Made by a program: the position numbers and the translations under genes
The notes under the pieces: generated by a model
Databases searched by the model: none
The model's input: the letters and a program-made list of their open reading frames with translations, nothing else
Told to the model about the DNA's origin: nothing
In this document: piece by piece, positions 12,801-27,800 of the stretch
Layout: the number at the start of each line of letters is the position of its first letter
Numbering within the stretch: position 1 is the stretch's first letter
From: Metopolophium dirhodum
Taxonomy: Eukaryota; Arthropoda; Insecta; Hemiptera; Aphididae
Assembly: GCF_019925205.1 (NCBI RefSeq)
Contig: NC_083562.1
Coordinates: 21,266,001 to 21,330,000, forward strand
Direction: 5' to 3'
DNA length: 64,000 nt

Positions 12801-15800
12801 TTGTTTCGAAAATAAAAAAACCATTTTTAAACTTTTTTACTAAAGAATTTAAATAAATTAAAAAATAAAATACGTGTAGTCCTTGTCTGTGAGTCTAATA
12901 AAAAAAAATAGATTTATGATAAATTTATAATCTCAGGAGATATCGCAATGGGTAAATCCTTGCGGTACACTCTGTATAATATGTCATATAAAGACTATAA
13001 CCTTAAACTCAGAATCATATAATATATATAGTATCTTCAAGAGATAGTTAATATTTTTAACTTCACATACTCTAAAATAAATTATATCAAGAAATTTTGA
13101 TATCATTTATTATATTCATATATGTACTTAAAGAATTTTAAGTTCATATATGAGAGCCAAAATAATGATAGTTAGGTAATTGAATATATTTGAAAATTTG
13201 GCGATTCCGTTATCTAAACACGATAATATATTATAGTAAGCGGGAATAAACGTGTTTTCTTTATGAGCATCGTTCAAATCAATGCATTTTTATTCGTGGC
13301 ACTTTTTTTTGTTACCATAGTGTCAAAGAACTCGAAATTTAACTACATTTTAGCCATTTTTCAACAATTATTCGAATATTGTAGAACACATAATATATAT
13401 ATTATATATGGTATACATATATTGCAATAATTAACAATATACCTACTCTATCGCTTTAATATTATATTACGGTGGTGTATGCAGTTTGAACGAAACTTAT
13501 TTATGGACTATGACCTAACATGTCATTGCGCTATCTTTCTGATTTGATGCTCTTGAATCTGCATTTCCTTACTTGTGTACTTTTTTTTCGATGCACTTAA
13601 GAAATAAATATAAAAATTAAATTTAAAAATAAACGGTTTCCCAAACTAAAAAACATAAAAAATATAAATTTCAACAATGAGAAATCGTTTGTAGGTACAC
13701 TACTATTAATAAGGATATTTATTATTCACACATAATACATGGTTTTTTTATTTTAAGGTCGATGGTGTATTATGAGGTACCTATATAGCCAAACTGTTGA
13801 AACCTGAAAGACACTCGTTGTTTTACCTGAAGTAAAATCGTCAACAAATAATGTTTTTAATCCCCTGTTTCGCCGAGGGTATTTATATTTCTTGTTCACG
13901 ACAACGTGCATTCGGATTATACCTATATTAAAAGGACTTCGTTTTGATCTGACGCTGCAGTTTCGTGAATATATTGTACATAAGCTCCACACAATAATTG
14001 ACTCTTAAGTCAGATTATAATATGTATATGTTATATTGATGTACACACGTACAAACTACAAGGTGTGTGAAACGAGTTTCCATCTGGAAACACTCGATAC
14101 GACGCGTATTACGTTTACATTATACTCGTACAAAGCTATAATATATCGGTCAAAATACACTTACAAGTGCTTACAGTACATATCCATATACTACTTATCT
14201 ATATATATTCTATACCCATTTAATATCTTACATTTACCCGCAATATAATAAAAAATACCTATAGTTAATACTGCATAGGCGCAAATAAGGGGGGGGGATT
14301 TAAAGGCTAAGCCCCCAACATTTCCTATTTTTTTTAAGCTTATCCAATAGTATTAGAGTAGGGCTTCACCCCCCCCCCCCCAAAAAAAAAAAAAAATCTT
14401 TAACGCTATATTTACGCCTATGCTATTGAGATACATTTTGTCCGGATGCCTGTTGACACTTCTATTTCAACATTTTTCATTATAACTGATATAGTGTTCC
14501 GGATAAGAATAAGATAAAAAGGACGCGTGTTTGCAAAACGTTTTTCCTGGTAGTAAGTTCAATATGCATTTGCAACACCTGAATGATGTGTTTTATCTAT
14601 TGTTTTTTTTTTTTTTTTATTAAGAAAGAATATTATTTACAATCGGTATACACTAAAATAAATAATATATTATAATTATGTTTTGTTACCTATATACCTT
14701 TATAGATTAGCATCATATATGCTACATAGCTACATGATCTATATCGATACCTAATAAAATAATTTATATCAGCAAGCTATCAAAATACAAATTTTTATCC
14801 CGCGGGAAAGTTATAGTTGCATTAATCACTTAGGTACCAAAAAGTTGTGCCGTACAACATATATATTATTACAGTAGTAAATTAGTCATTACACGCCGCC
14901 GTTAAATTTCTATGTAGATCTGACTTTATGTTTTTGCAGCGCCCCGTTTTAGGGTTGACAAGATTTACTTAAAATTTTCTTTTGGTGACATGATGGCTCC
15001 GAACTATTTACTACCTTTTTTCCAAATGATGGATACTGGAATGATATACGAAGGGGTGGGGGGGGGGGGCAGAAACCACCCCTCTCGGAGACCCAATCCC
15101 TCGAATAGCCAAATGCCACTCGCGCAACATACTCGTGGAAAAATCACTTGCAGACCGGAACTACCGTTGTGAAGTGCAGGTTCGTCCGCGTCATCATTAT
15201 ATTTTATACATATTATTATTACTTATACTGCAGCGACGGTGGTGACGGCGGCGGAATACGCGCGCGCACGTTACTTTCTATTGCCGTCTGGCCAGCCGGG
15301 TCTGCTGGAGGGTCACTAGCCTCGTTCTTTGTTATAACCGCGATCACAATAGAAATAGAAATGTGACCGTCGCATGACGGCTCCAGATGTCGTGAATGAC
15401 CTACTGACCAGAACGTAAAAAATACATAAACACGCGTCTCACACACTTCAAACACGCACACCGCGAATTTATTTAAATTAGTCTTATCGCTTACCAGTTA
15501 TTTTTTTTTTACACTCATCGTTTCCACGTAGGTACGCCGTTAATAATAATAATAATAATAATTTGTATTATAATTACGTACTTATGATATGATATAATAT
15601 ACTACCTATGTACATCCAATATCCATATATCGTGTGGAGTCACAATATAATATATAGGTACCTACTGCGTGTATTTCGATCCCGGAAATCCGTTCCGTAA
15701 AAATAAAATTCGATTTAATCGTGCGTGTCCCGGTATAGATTATACCTAGTTCGAAAAGCTCTAGCGTATGCTAACTATATAACTGCAAGAGTAAAACTGG

Positions 15801-18800
15801 TTTTTTAACGTTTCGCGTAAATATTATAATACATTATAGTATTATGATAAAATACAAATGTTTGAAAAACACGTATTTCCGTCTAATATGTCCATAGGAA
15901 TGTAATATTCCTTAAAATTATATATTACGATGCAATGTTGAATTTTAACCTTGCGGTGTAATGCATTATCAAATCTTAAAAGTTGGTTCAAATAATGTTT
16001 ACGGTAAGGTTTATTAAAATCTAATTTAATGAGAATTAAATGGATAGTTCAATGTTGCTTCCATTATTGCTTATTGGAATATCACTGTATGTCTGTATTT
16101 ATTTACTCGTTCATTAAAATTGTGTTATTCTTCTAATTTGTATACAGTTATTACGTTTGTGGACAAACTGTCTGCAGAAAAATACAATGTCTTAATCATT
16201 AGATATTATAATTTATATTAGGTATCAGACTTGGGTAGTATTCTTAGAACAAAATTCGGAATACTTTTTTTCTTTTATAGGTGTACTCTTATACATTACT
16301 AATTATTACTTATTAATTAAATTAATTTGAATATAATTTATAACTAATAGATAGCCAGATAGGTGTGTATTATCGAGATTATAATAATGTTCATTTATAA
16401 ACATAGAATTGAAAAAATAATATTTTTGCTATTAAAATCTAAATCTTCTAAAAAAATTTTAATTGCGTAGTACAATCCTATGTAAAATTTAATGACTTAT
16501 CGGTATTGTAGCTATTATTTTTTTAACCGCTAAAACCACCGTCAACAGTTTAAAATATATTACGGTTGAATTTTAACTATTTAACTACCTATCGAGGATA
16601 GCCTATAATGGTCAAAGATATGTATTAAGTTTTTGCTATTTTAAATTAATAATTTATCGTATCCTACACGCAGGCATATTTAATAAGATAGGTAATAATA
16701 TTTGATATTATATTGTTTTAGGATGCGTGTTATATGGGTACCTACCGGTGTTTCACTATAACGGTATAATATACGTCTAGTCGCACACATTAACTAATGT
16801 TACCAAGTACGTGCCAAGTATCAGCTGTATACACGTGTATAAATAGACTAAAGAGATTACTTCGAAACGGCACTTTATATACAATGTGCAATGTGCATAT
16901 TGCATTAATGCTATACAATATACATATATAATATTATAATAATATATGTAAAATATATATGCAACTAAAGGGTGAGATGGTAAGATATCGTTTCGTTGCA
17001 ATTACATATAATAAATAATAATAATTGTTCTGGGCGAGGACTCGTTTCGGAAACTTTAGTTGTGTGCCTCCTATTTCCGGATTACGATGTTTTTTCACCG
17101 TTATATGGGTAGGTACCTACTTGTGAAATCAAAATCGATTTTATTAATTAATTGGCAATAGTCAAGTATACTGAAGTCGGACTCGAGTGAAACGACTGCG
17201 TTCGACCTAAATATAAATCTAAACATATTCTATAACTACTTATCTATTGTTTTATGTTTGTAGTGGTATATACCTTTATAATCAATGATATTATGTTATT
17301 CATTAATAATTATTTTACGTGTGCACTATAGGTACGGTGGACAGTGGTATACCGTATACGATGTATAAATGTAGCATATATTATATTTGTATGTACTGTA
17401 CTATATTATACAATTAATCGGTGAATATACATAATAATATACATAGATACATACAATATGAGTATACAATCTATATAGATATATGAATGTTTGTTTTTTT
17501 TTAACAATTAATTTGCTTCGGAAGCATTTAGGTCAACTCTCTCTCTCTCTCTTCACATCGTAATCAAAACAGATTAAGTATACCAATATATCAATTATTC
17601 TTTTTTACATTAAAATTATCAAAGTTCTCATTGTTTAGCATAGTCTGATAAGCATACACTGTTTTTTGTGTCACACTCACAAGTATCGCATCTATACAAT
17701 ATTCACCTATATATATGAAATACGTCTAATGTTTTGTGTAAAGTTCTATGTTTAGACTTCTTCTGAACTGTTTCGTTTCTCGAAGTTGATAGATGGCAGT
17801 TGGTTGTCGACCTTAAATTATATAAGTAGGTATACGCGTTATAACAACTTTCATTGAATTCACATTTTCGTTTTTCAAGCATTATGCAAGTAAATAAGTA
17901 TGTACATAAAATAACACGTTAAATTATGTTATCTATTGTTTGATTTTTGTTTTATTTTTAATGATAATACAGAGTTGGTATATTTATTATATTATAAAGT
18001 AGTCGAGTGCCATACGTACCCATAGTCATTATTAGCTTATTTTCTTATGCAATTAAAAAATTTTTAATTTTTAAATTTAATAATGTTATAGAATATAGAT
18101 TACTAACTACTAAGTTTTATTATTTAGTATTAATGGTGAAAATGACGATGTGATACATTTTTGTGAAAGTATATAATATATATATATATAAATTATAGTG
18201 TAAAGATTCTATAACAAACCAATATGTATATGAGTTTTAGTTTGTTGGAAAATATTTTAGGGGTAACTGTGTGAGCAATTTTACCAAAATTAGTTTGCCT
18301 AAAAAATACATGAATTTCTCGTTACTGTAAAACTGTGTAACTTACAACAGTAGCTAACGGTGACTACTGATATTTCCCCATATTTTAATATAGGATACTA
18401 TTAGACATAGTTTTTTTTTATTTTTTTGTCTTATCGACGAGTGATGAGTGGATGCTTACAAACACACATCGAATAATCTAAAAATATTTTATACCTATTA
18501 TTTTTCTTGTTTATAGATTATTATTGTAGGTACATAATAATTTTAGAAAGATAAATCATGTGAACATTTTTAATTATATGTCATACAATTTACAACATAT
18601 AAGGTATACCAGGTTGCAGATTTGGATTTTTTTTGTGTTTTATCACATACTATATTAAACTGGTTCAGTAATATAATCTATTTTTTTTTTTAGTAATTAT
18701 TGTTCTTCACGATGAGAAATTTCATAATGGTAATGCACATAATAATATAAGTATCGCGTAAAATAATAATATTGTTCCAGGAACCTAAAGATGAAAAAAA

Positions 18801-21800
18801 AATGAAAGATGCAATATTATAAAATTTATGAAACACCGACATTGCTAACCATTGTGTGTCTGCTAAAAAACTACTGCTTCTATTAATAATAATAATGATA
18901 ATGGTCTCTAATGACTACTGTAATTCAAAGAACAAGTTAAACTGTCGTTCTAGACTCTTCAGTGTTCACATTATATTATATATATTAGGTATGTATTTTT
19001 TTATGTGATATTAGATCCTTTTGTCTGGTAGAATCATCATTGTCTTTGATCTCTACCATTATACCTACCTACCTACCACTATTATACATATTACATATAG
19101 TATACCATTATAATTATACCTCTATACGTTACTTTTTAATGGAGATGGTCATTAGACATTTCATTTTTAATAAAATGTACTACCTACACTAATGAAATGA
19201 TATCTTTCTGTATAGTACCTATATATTAAGCATTTTGTATTTTAGACTTGTGCTTAAAAATAACGTATGAAAACGCAATTGAAAACTCATACAGTTCGTT
19301 AATTTTGAAAATGGAAGAATAAATGAAATAGGTACGTATTATAACTTATAAGCACAAGCACAAATATATGTCAATAAATAATAATTATATATGATTTTGA
19401 AAAAAATAAATATTAGATGGTATCGAGACTATATTATACTATTATTGTGAACCCATGTTTCCCATAAAATATAAATTTATGGCATACATACATTTATAAT
19501 ATTAAATTGATAACCAACAGATGTTCATAATATGATTGAATTGGTAGGCTATATTACTCATAAGTCATAATAATTGTGTTTCAGGCTGTTTCAGAGAGTA
19601 ACGCTAACGAGAACATCAAATAAATTATATTCCGTTTTTTATTTATCTCGTTGTGATCATAAACTATGATGTAATTTCATAGAGATGATTATAAACAGCT
19701 TCCTAAACAAAAAGATTTTACATCAGCGCACCTACTTAAAAATTGGTATAAAATCAAAAATCCAATTAAGAAAGCGAACTGCCTAGTTAGTTCGTAAACA
19801 TAATCGCCTGCGATAACATTAAAAAAATATTCTAAAACTCACGGTATCGAATACAAATAGTATTGACAAAAAGTAGTAATAATCTATCCAAACTAACAGT
19901 ATTTCCAGCCAGATTCCCGATCGAAACTGTGCGGACGAGCAACGTCGTTTGTGGTTTTATTTAATTATTTTTTAAATCATTTTTATTTCTATCCGTAAAA
20001 CGATTCATTTTACGATTATATTATTTTATGTAGGTATTACCATACATGTATATACACAAGTATGTTAAAAATGTTGTTTGCTCGCTAAAATAATAATTTT
20101 TTTTACATGTAGGCAGGTATATAAAGTAGGAATAGACTTATCTACTCAATTATATACGGCACGTTTTTGACCCAAAATCTGATTGAAAATATGTATACGG
20201 CACTGTGATTTTGTTATTATATTACTTTTCGTAGTTGCTTTAACGATGGATGACGATTAACATAGTTATTAGTTTAGCTGGCGAAGAACATAATATCATA
20301 ATTCATAATATATAACCATATAAACGGTTGCCGGGTTACGGAACGTGCGTGTGGTATCTTTAGGTATACAACACATTATTAGGTTATAACATCTTCAAGG
20401 AATAGTTCTATAGAGCAGTGGTCTTCAACCTTTTTGGACTCGCGACCCACATTTTTAGGCCTACATTTTTCGCGACCCACGTAAGCTTTATAAAAAAATC
20501 GAAAATTTGCCTAATGCTTTGCAATAGTACTATTAAAACTGAATAAATAAAAATTACATTTTAATAGGTAGAATATTATAATTAATTGAAAATGTATAGA
20601 ATTCATATGAAAATATAAAATAAAATGAAAATACGATACAAAAAATGTAATGTGAACTTTGTCCTTGAGTGTTTTCACATAATAAATTCCACCTTGGCTC
20701 AATTTGACTAAGCGCGATCCGTAAATCATCTTCAGTTTCAAGTCTGTTTCTCTTTGATGTTTTCAAATTTGCCATAGTAGAAAACGCCTTTTCACATAAA
20801 TATGTAGATGGAAATATTAATAAAATTGAGATGGCTTTAGTTGCTAATTATGCGTACTTTCCCGTGCATAAGTGTGCCCAAAATATTTCTAATGAAGTTT
20901 CACAAAACATTTGTTTCAATTTGTTATCACACGATAGCTCAATTAATTGATTTTCAATATCAGTAGACATATTTACTGTCATTATATCTACTGCGAATGG
21001 TTGTTCAATCCACTCATAATTTACACGAATATCCTCAGGAAAATATTGGTTAAATAATTGTTCTAAGTTTGTCAAATGTTCGTTTACTAATTCAAAAATG
21101 TCTTCGAACTTGATTGAAGAATCTTCTTCTAAAAACTCACTAACGTTGGTGAAATTATCAATATTTCCAGAAGATACTCGAGCTTTTATAATACGAAGTT
21201 TTTTCTTAAATGATTCAATTTTTTTTTGTATGATCAAATATGTTAAAAAAATTGCCCTGCATAGACAGATTTAATTCATTGAGTAAGTTGAAAATATCAG
21301 CTAAGTATGCCAAAGTAATAATCCATTTTGAATCTTCAAATAAATCTATTTTTAAACTGTATTTTCGTTTATTAAATTTCTAAATTAAATTATTAAAAAA
21401 TTATTTTTTTACCTTTTATAATTTTAAAAATTTTATTTTTATTTTAAAAAGAAGACTTATTGCGACCCAATTTTAAAGCTTAAGCGACCCAAAAATGGGT
21501 CGCGACCCACCGGTTGAAGACCACTGCTATAGAGTATAGACTATAGATCAAAAATATGATGATAAAGATAAAACGGATGAGGTGAGCACGCGTATTGTGT
21601 GTGTATAAGCTACTCATATCAATTAAATATTAAACTGTGAAATTAGCAGGATGAACTTTTTGCTGTATTCACAATAATACCTCGATATAATATACCGTGT
21701 AATAGTAGGTAGCAGTAATATTTCACGCTTTGCAGCGTAGGTAATTGTTGTGTACAAGTACAGCCTTACAGGATATATTAATCTATATTCCATATAGATG

Positions 21801-24774
21801 CTAAATGATGCTAAATGATCCTATGTATACCTAAACTGTATAGGTACATTAATACATATAATATCATAAAGACTATAAGAACTTTTGTCAAAAACCAGGC
21901 ATTGTTCTCAGCGGTCAGCACCCTTCTTGACAATACAATTTATTATGTTAAGTATATAGTCTCCGAATTAAGACCGTTAAGTGGATAATAATCATATAAT
22001 CATCTCCAGTACAAATTGTCGATGTACGTTTGACGTCAGAGCCATTAGAGCCATAGGTTTTGGTTTCCGCAAAACACTTTAAATTGTTGAACTACAGCCA
22101 TCTACGGCTATCAAATAATATTAGGTACATTAGACATTAAAGTAATTGTTTACAAAAATACGAAATAATCCAATATTAAAATTACCAGTAAGAAAGTATT
22201 AAGAATTAAGTTGGCTAATATCCGTACATTTTCTATGATATGGCTAAAATAAGCGGGCTGTCGTCAGTTAAATTGAGATGTATTATAAAGTACAAAATAT
22301 ATATTATATATCACATTACACATAATTCATAATAAAATAAATTGTGTTGGAGTGTTTTTTTTTCATGTAGTTCATTACACCACAGTCTCATATTATAGTA
22401 TTTGACTACACATAAAATAATGTAAGACAATTGTCTCGACATCGCAAACTATCTACTTCTAACAGTATAACGGTCAACTGCTGCGCCTTAAATTATCATT
22501 ATACCCCGGTCGTGACTCGACCGCACTGACCGGAAAATATTTTTTTTATACACTTGCCAGTGCGCATGGTGTTGTGTATATAAACGCGTATTCACTAAAA
22601 CTCCCCTATGCATATTATGCAGTGGCTAAATCCGTTAAGGGACAGTTACATGTAATATACGAGAAGTGAGAGCAGTTTTAACAAATCAAGTTGAGAGGAT
22701 TTCATAGAAGAGCACACCCGCGTATAGGGTAGCTATAAAACGACGCGCAGAGCTCAAGAGGATATAATCGGCCCATCGTCTATATTACCGTGTAGGTACC
22801 TATTACTATTTCCTAAAATTTTCAAAATTAAAAAAGAATGAAGTAAGTAACCCCTATGGATCAGTATATTTATAGATGTCGACGGTATCTCGACATTGAT
22901 TAAGTCACTGTAATGTGTGTGTTAAATTTGAAATCATTGCATAAAAAAAACGATTCTGAGCAGTGAGCAAAGACGGTCATCTTATATTACCAAGTTTACG
23001 ACACTCGTATATTATTTATATTGCTACTATATTAATTATATTAATTAATTTAATTATTATAGTAATTTTTACTTTTATTAAATTATTAATATTTATTTGT
23101 GGTATTACTATATTATTATTATATTAATTATTATTTATATACCATAAAATAGTGTTATTAACTTTATAGTCAATACCTAGAACGGTAAGAATACTAAATA
23201 CTGAATACGTCCGTGGTATAATTGTATAAATAAACAATTTTTTTTATTATTATTATTAGCTTCTAGTAATAACTATTACAGCTCAACAATAAATTATGCC
23301 ACAAAATAAATAAATAAACAATAGCATACAATTAATCCAAATATTCTTAAAATATAATTGTGTATAATGTAAAATAATATAATAACATACGTAAAAGCGT
23401 ATAAGTCCCCATGAATAATATTTTTGAATTATAACAAAATAACTAAAATCATATTTCGACGTTTAATTAATTAAATTTAATTTCGTCAAAATTTGAACTT
23501 AAAATGTCTAAAAATAAGTTGTGCCTATATATCTTTAATTTAATATCTTTAATATTTTTAATTTGGTATAATGATAACTTATGAGAAACCTCGTATTAAA
23601 TTTTCAAGCTTTTTAACTGGGCAAAATATTTCATCGATATTTATAGAAAAAACTAAAAAAAAAAATCAAATATTTCAAATGACTCAAAATGAGTTTAAAA
23701 TATTTTGAAAATTATACCATGTACAGAAAATAATTGTTTATATATTTGGTACAATAATGTAAAGTATCTATACAGAATGATTAATTTATGAATTTCAACA
23801 AAAAAAAAATCAATTTTATCAAAAAACTGGTTTTGCGCAAAAATGTCTGCTCTTTCCTAATTTTCCTTTTCTTTTTCCAAATTATTTAGAAAAGTACCAG
23901 ACATTTTTTACTTTTGACTCCTAAATCATTGGCGCATGTGATTCGGACCAATAACATTTGGTCGGTATCGAATAAAATAAAATTTTATAGGTATACAATA
24001 TACATACGGAGTGTCGGAGTTACTGTTGCGGTGATATTATTAGCTGAAGAAGAAGACGCACCCGGAAGTTTGCAACTGTACTTTAATAATTGTGTATGAT
24101 TTATGGGATGCGTCGGGGGGACGAGTTTGAAATTTTACTCCTCAAAACGTACCGAAAATACACACAATTGGTAGAATACCACGGTCAGCGACACCGTTAT
24201 ACTACGTATATAGACATATTATTGTAGCTGACGTCTGTTGCGGACCACACGCGAGTGGGCGTCGCAGGAGAGTAGGTATCCAATATACACGAAGTATATA
24301 ATGTACGCCTTTACTTTGCGCTAGACGTTTACGACGAGACAGCAGTATCGGTATATTATAATAACATAACGGTACCCCAACCCGGGTATACGGCGTCCGT
24401 TGGAGGTTCAATATAATATATCGTGGTAGTATAATAAGTATAATAATATAATTACGCATTTACGCGTTTTTGCCGTACTTGTATGTGGTGCACAGGTATT
24501 AAATTCTATATTGAAATACACCATGGAATTCGATCCCATAACGATTTTAACGGAGGTCGTCATAAAACAATCACCGCGTGGTGGCGTTCGCGGTGCAGGC
24601 GAAGACGCGATATTATTATACTACTATAATTGCGGTGGTGAGTGGTGACACAACTCGGCCGAAAGTTCACTGAACCGATCGAGTTCCGATGATATATCGT
24701 AGGTACGATACGCGAAGAGTATATTATTATAATGATGTCGCTGCTGCAGCAGTGAAATACGCGTAACATTATTG

Positions 24775-24808
<34 letters not shown>

Positions 24809-27800
24809 GATAGCGCACACGTTATGCAAGGTCGCCGGTTTTGCCGCAATGATCGATCGAACCGGCGACCACGGAAATCGAAGGAAATTACAAATAAGGA
24901 AAAACAAATCGTAGAAACGGTTTCGAGTCTGCGGTGACGAGCACACTTATAAATATACTTAAAGTCGGTGGTCGTCCGTCGTGATCGTCCGCGGCATGTA
25001 CACTTATACGGTATGTATAATATTGTAATTTATATATTATAGGTATATATATCATATTATATGTATCGTAATGACAAGGCCAGGAACCAGTTTTCGTACG
25101 CGGCCATCGGCGATCCTTGTGGGCTTTTGTGTGTGTATAAAATAAATATAATCGTTGTGGCGTGTTGTGGAAAATTGGTTATGGGATCGGGAAAGGATGT
25201 GTGAAAAAAATTGAAAAAATCGAAATCAGTCCGTCGAGATCGGCTCCGGGCGCGCGCGCGAGCATCCGCACTTCTACTCCTGACAATCTGACCACACTAA
25301 TAATATGCAATGCGGTTTCGCAGTTTCGACGACCGTGCGCTTTTCGTGGTCCGAATTCTCGCGACTCCGTCGTCAATAATGTTGTTGTCGTATTTTTTAT
25401 TTTTCAATTTTTTTTTATCGTATTCTTGTGTGTAGTACACTCTATTATTATTAATATTACGTGTCTTACACGTACACATTTAACATGTTCCCGCAGAAGA
25501 TTTAGATTACGTATGCGATCAGGTTGAACGACGCGCTGCACTGCATTGCATGCCACTTGTCGATAATATAATATTATACCATGTACATAGTTATATACGA
25601 CTCTGCAATAGCGAGCTGTCATACCCAGGAACGTCCCTAGACCCATTCATATTATGATGATGATGCTGAGGAGGGGGAGGGTGTTTTGAAAATTAAAGGT
25701 TCAAACTGTCTTTCCATATTAGTTATAAATACCTATGTATTAAGAGGACGCCGCCTAACCTAAACTATCCCGTGCTTATGAACGTATTATAATATACCAA
25801 ATTTTACATTCAGAATAATCCATATTACTCAATACTCTATAGTATTATTAATATTAGAATAACTTGACCTTTTATCAAATATATAGGTAAGACTATTATT
25901 TAAGTAGGGTCAGCGTAAGGCTTTTCGATAAATTAATTTTGAACCAAGTTCGTTGAGTATTTTACAATTTACTAAAATGTACACAATTCATATGCTCGTA
26001 ACTTATTTTAACACTAAAATATCAAGAAAATCCTACAAGGGCCTTAAATAATAATATTCTGACCTTCATATTCAGTAAAAGCTTAAATTACTCCAATATT
26101 AAAAATAACATAGTAAAATTCGACAAAATATAATACGATATTATCTATTTAGTTATAATCTTTTAACTTATTATTACCTAGTAAATAGTATATTATATAT
26201 AATATGTACCTATATGCATTAGTAATCAAAAACTGTTCAGTTATAAAAAAATTAACATTAAAAAACTATAACAATTTTTAAAAAGCTACCACGAGGTGAC
26301 AACTCTCTTCACGACTTCACTTCTCCTCCTTTCGAATACACCCTAGTTGTTACCGCAATATCACGCATCTTCATTTTTTTTTTTGTAATACTTCGGAATA
26401 GCATTAAAATTATTATATTTTAAATATTCATTTTTAAATTGCTGAGGAAATAAGTTTCGATCATTATTATTTTTTCTCTGGAATTAATTAATTAGATTTT
26501 TGCTTCTTTTGTATAACGTGTAATTTTTTGTTACGTGATATTGCATTAATGACAATCTTAATCATTAACAGATACATTTTTACAGTACACAATAACAATA
26601 TTCATAGATCACCGTTAATTTTCTTATTAAACTTTGATTTTTGTAAAAAGTATCATTTTGTTGGTTTTTTTTCTTATGAATATCGATCAAAAGATTTTTC
26701 ATACAAATTGATAATGAATGTCTGCATAAAAGAATATTAATAAATATTTATTTATGTAAATTTATATTTATTTATATTTATTTATATAAATATTTATTCA
26801 CTAATATTTATTAGTGTATTCAACGAAAACTTTAATGTGTTTAATTTATTTTAGGATAGGTAACTAATATTGTGTAGATTGTTACCTATGTACTTATTTA
26901 AGAGATATCGACTGATCGCCAGTCGCCACGAGTTAATTAGGAATTTATGATGGCAATTTTGTTATCGTAATGACACTCAAGTAATGTTTTGTATAAATCT
27001 TGTAGTGTGCGTAGTTCAGTTAATAATTTAGATTTATGTCACCATCTCCAACGGTCGGATATAATATGCAACCAGTTTCCTATTAGTCATATACGCCGTT
27101 GTATTCCATTATTGGTATCTTGTGAAGCTTTTTCTCTTCCTCTTTGGCGTTTCCCTCGCCAACACCACGCGTCTCCACCACTAGTGCAACGTATCCATTT
27201 CCCTTCGCCCGTCCACCAATGGTTTATATAACACGAACTTGTTACGCGTACACGTGCAGGCGTATATATAGGTACTACTACTCCGATGGCCGCGTGTGCA
27301 CTGACATCGACCTTTCGCCCATTATACCTAGGTATGCAATGCATAGTACGTCCGTAGACGATACATAAACGTGTGTCCCTCGTGATGCTTTGTCATTTCA
27401 ATGGGCGCCGCCTACATGATAGTAATAATAATAATAATATGTATCTTGTCGGATCTTGTTTGTTAGAGTTACGGCAAATAAAAATAAGATTGCATCTAAA
27501 AAAATCATACGTCTTATATATGATTATATATGTGTGCGTTGTATGCGGCAACAGCACAAATGTGCACTTGTGACAAATCGGACTAGAGACAGCACAAAAT
27601 CTCTGAATATAAAGTATTATTATGATTATCTCACTGACGTGTCTTGTATGTTTAGACGATATTATATTGTGTTAGTAGTTAGTTTCGTATAAAATTATTA
27701 TTCCATATTTTTCCCTATCATCGCAATTCAAAACCTACAGTGTAATGTGTATGTAGGTGGTTTATTTTCTGATTCAAAACCCTGGAGTAATATATAAATG

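Noticed and set aside
15148..15461. Opposed open frames rich in Gly or Pro
   Set aside because: GC-richer patch with symmetrical open frames; the hydrophobic stretch on the minus strand does not join any Kazal exon in phase.
24560..24946. Minus-strand open frames with poly-tyrosine or poly-leucine
   Set aside because: Microsatellite translation with no domain or splice context.
25162..25527. 121-codon plus-strand open frame in a GC-richer island
   Set aside because: No recognisable domain, opposing frames of similar length, and no supported splice partners.
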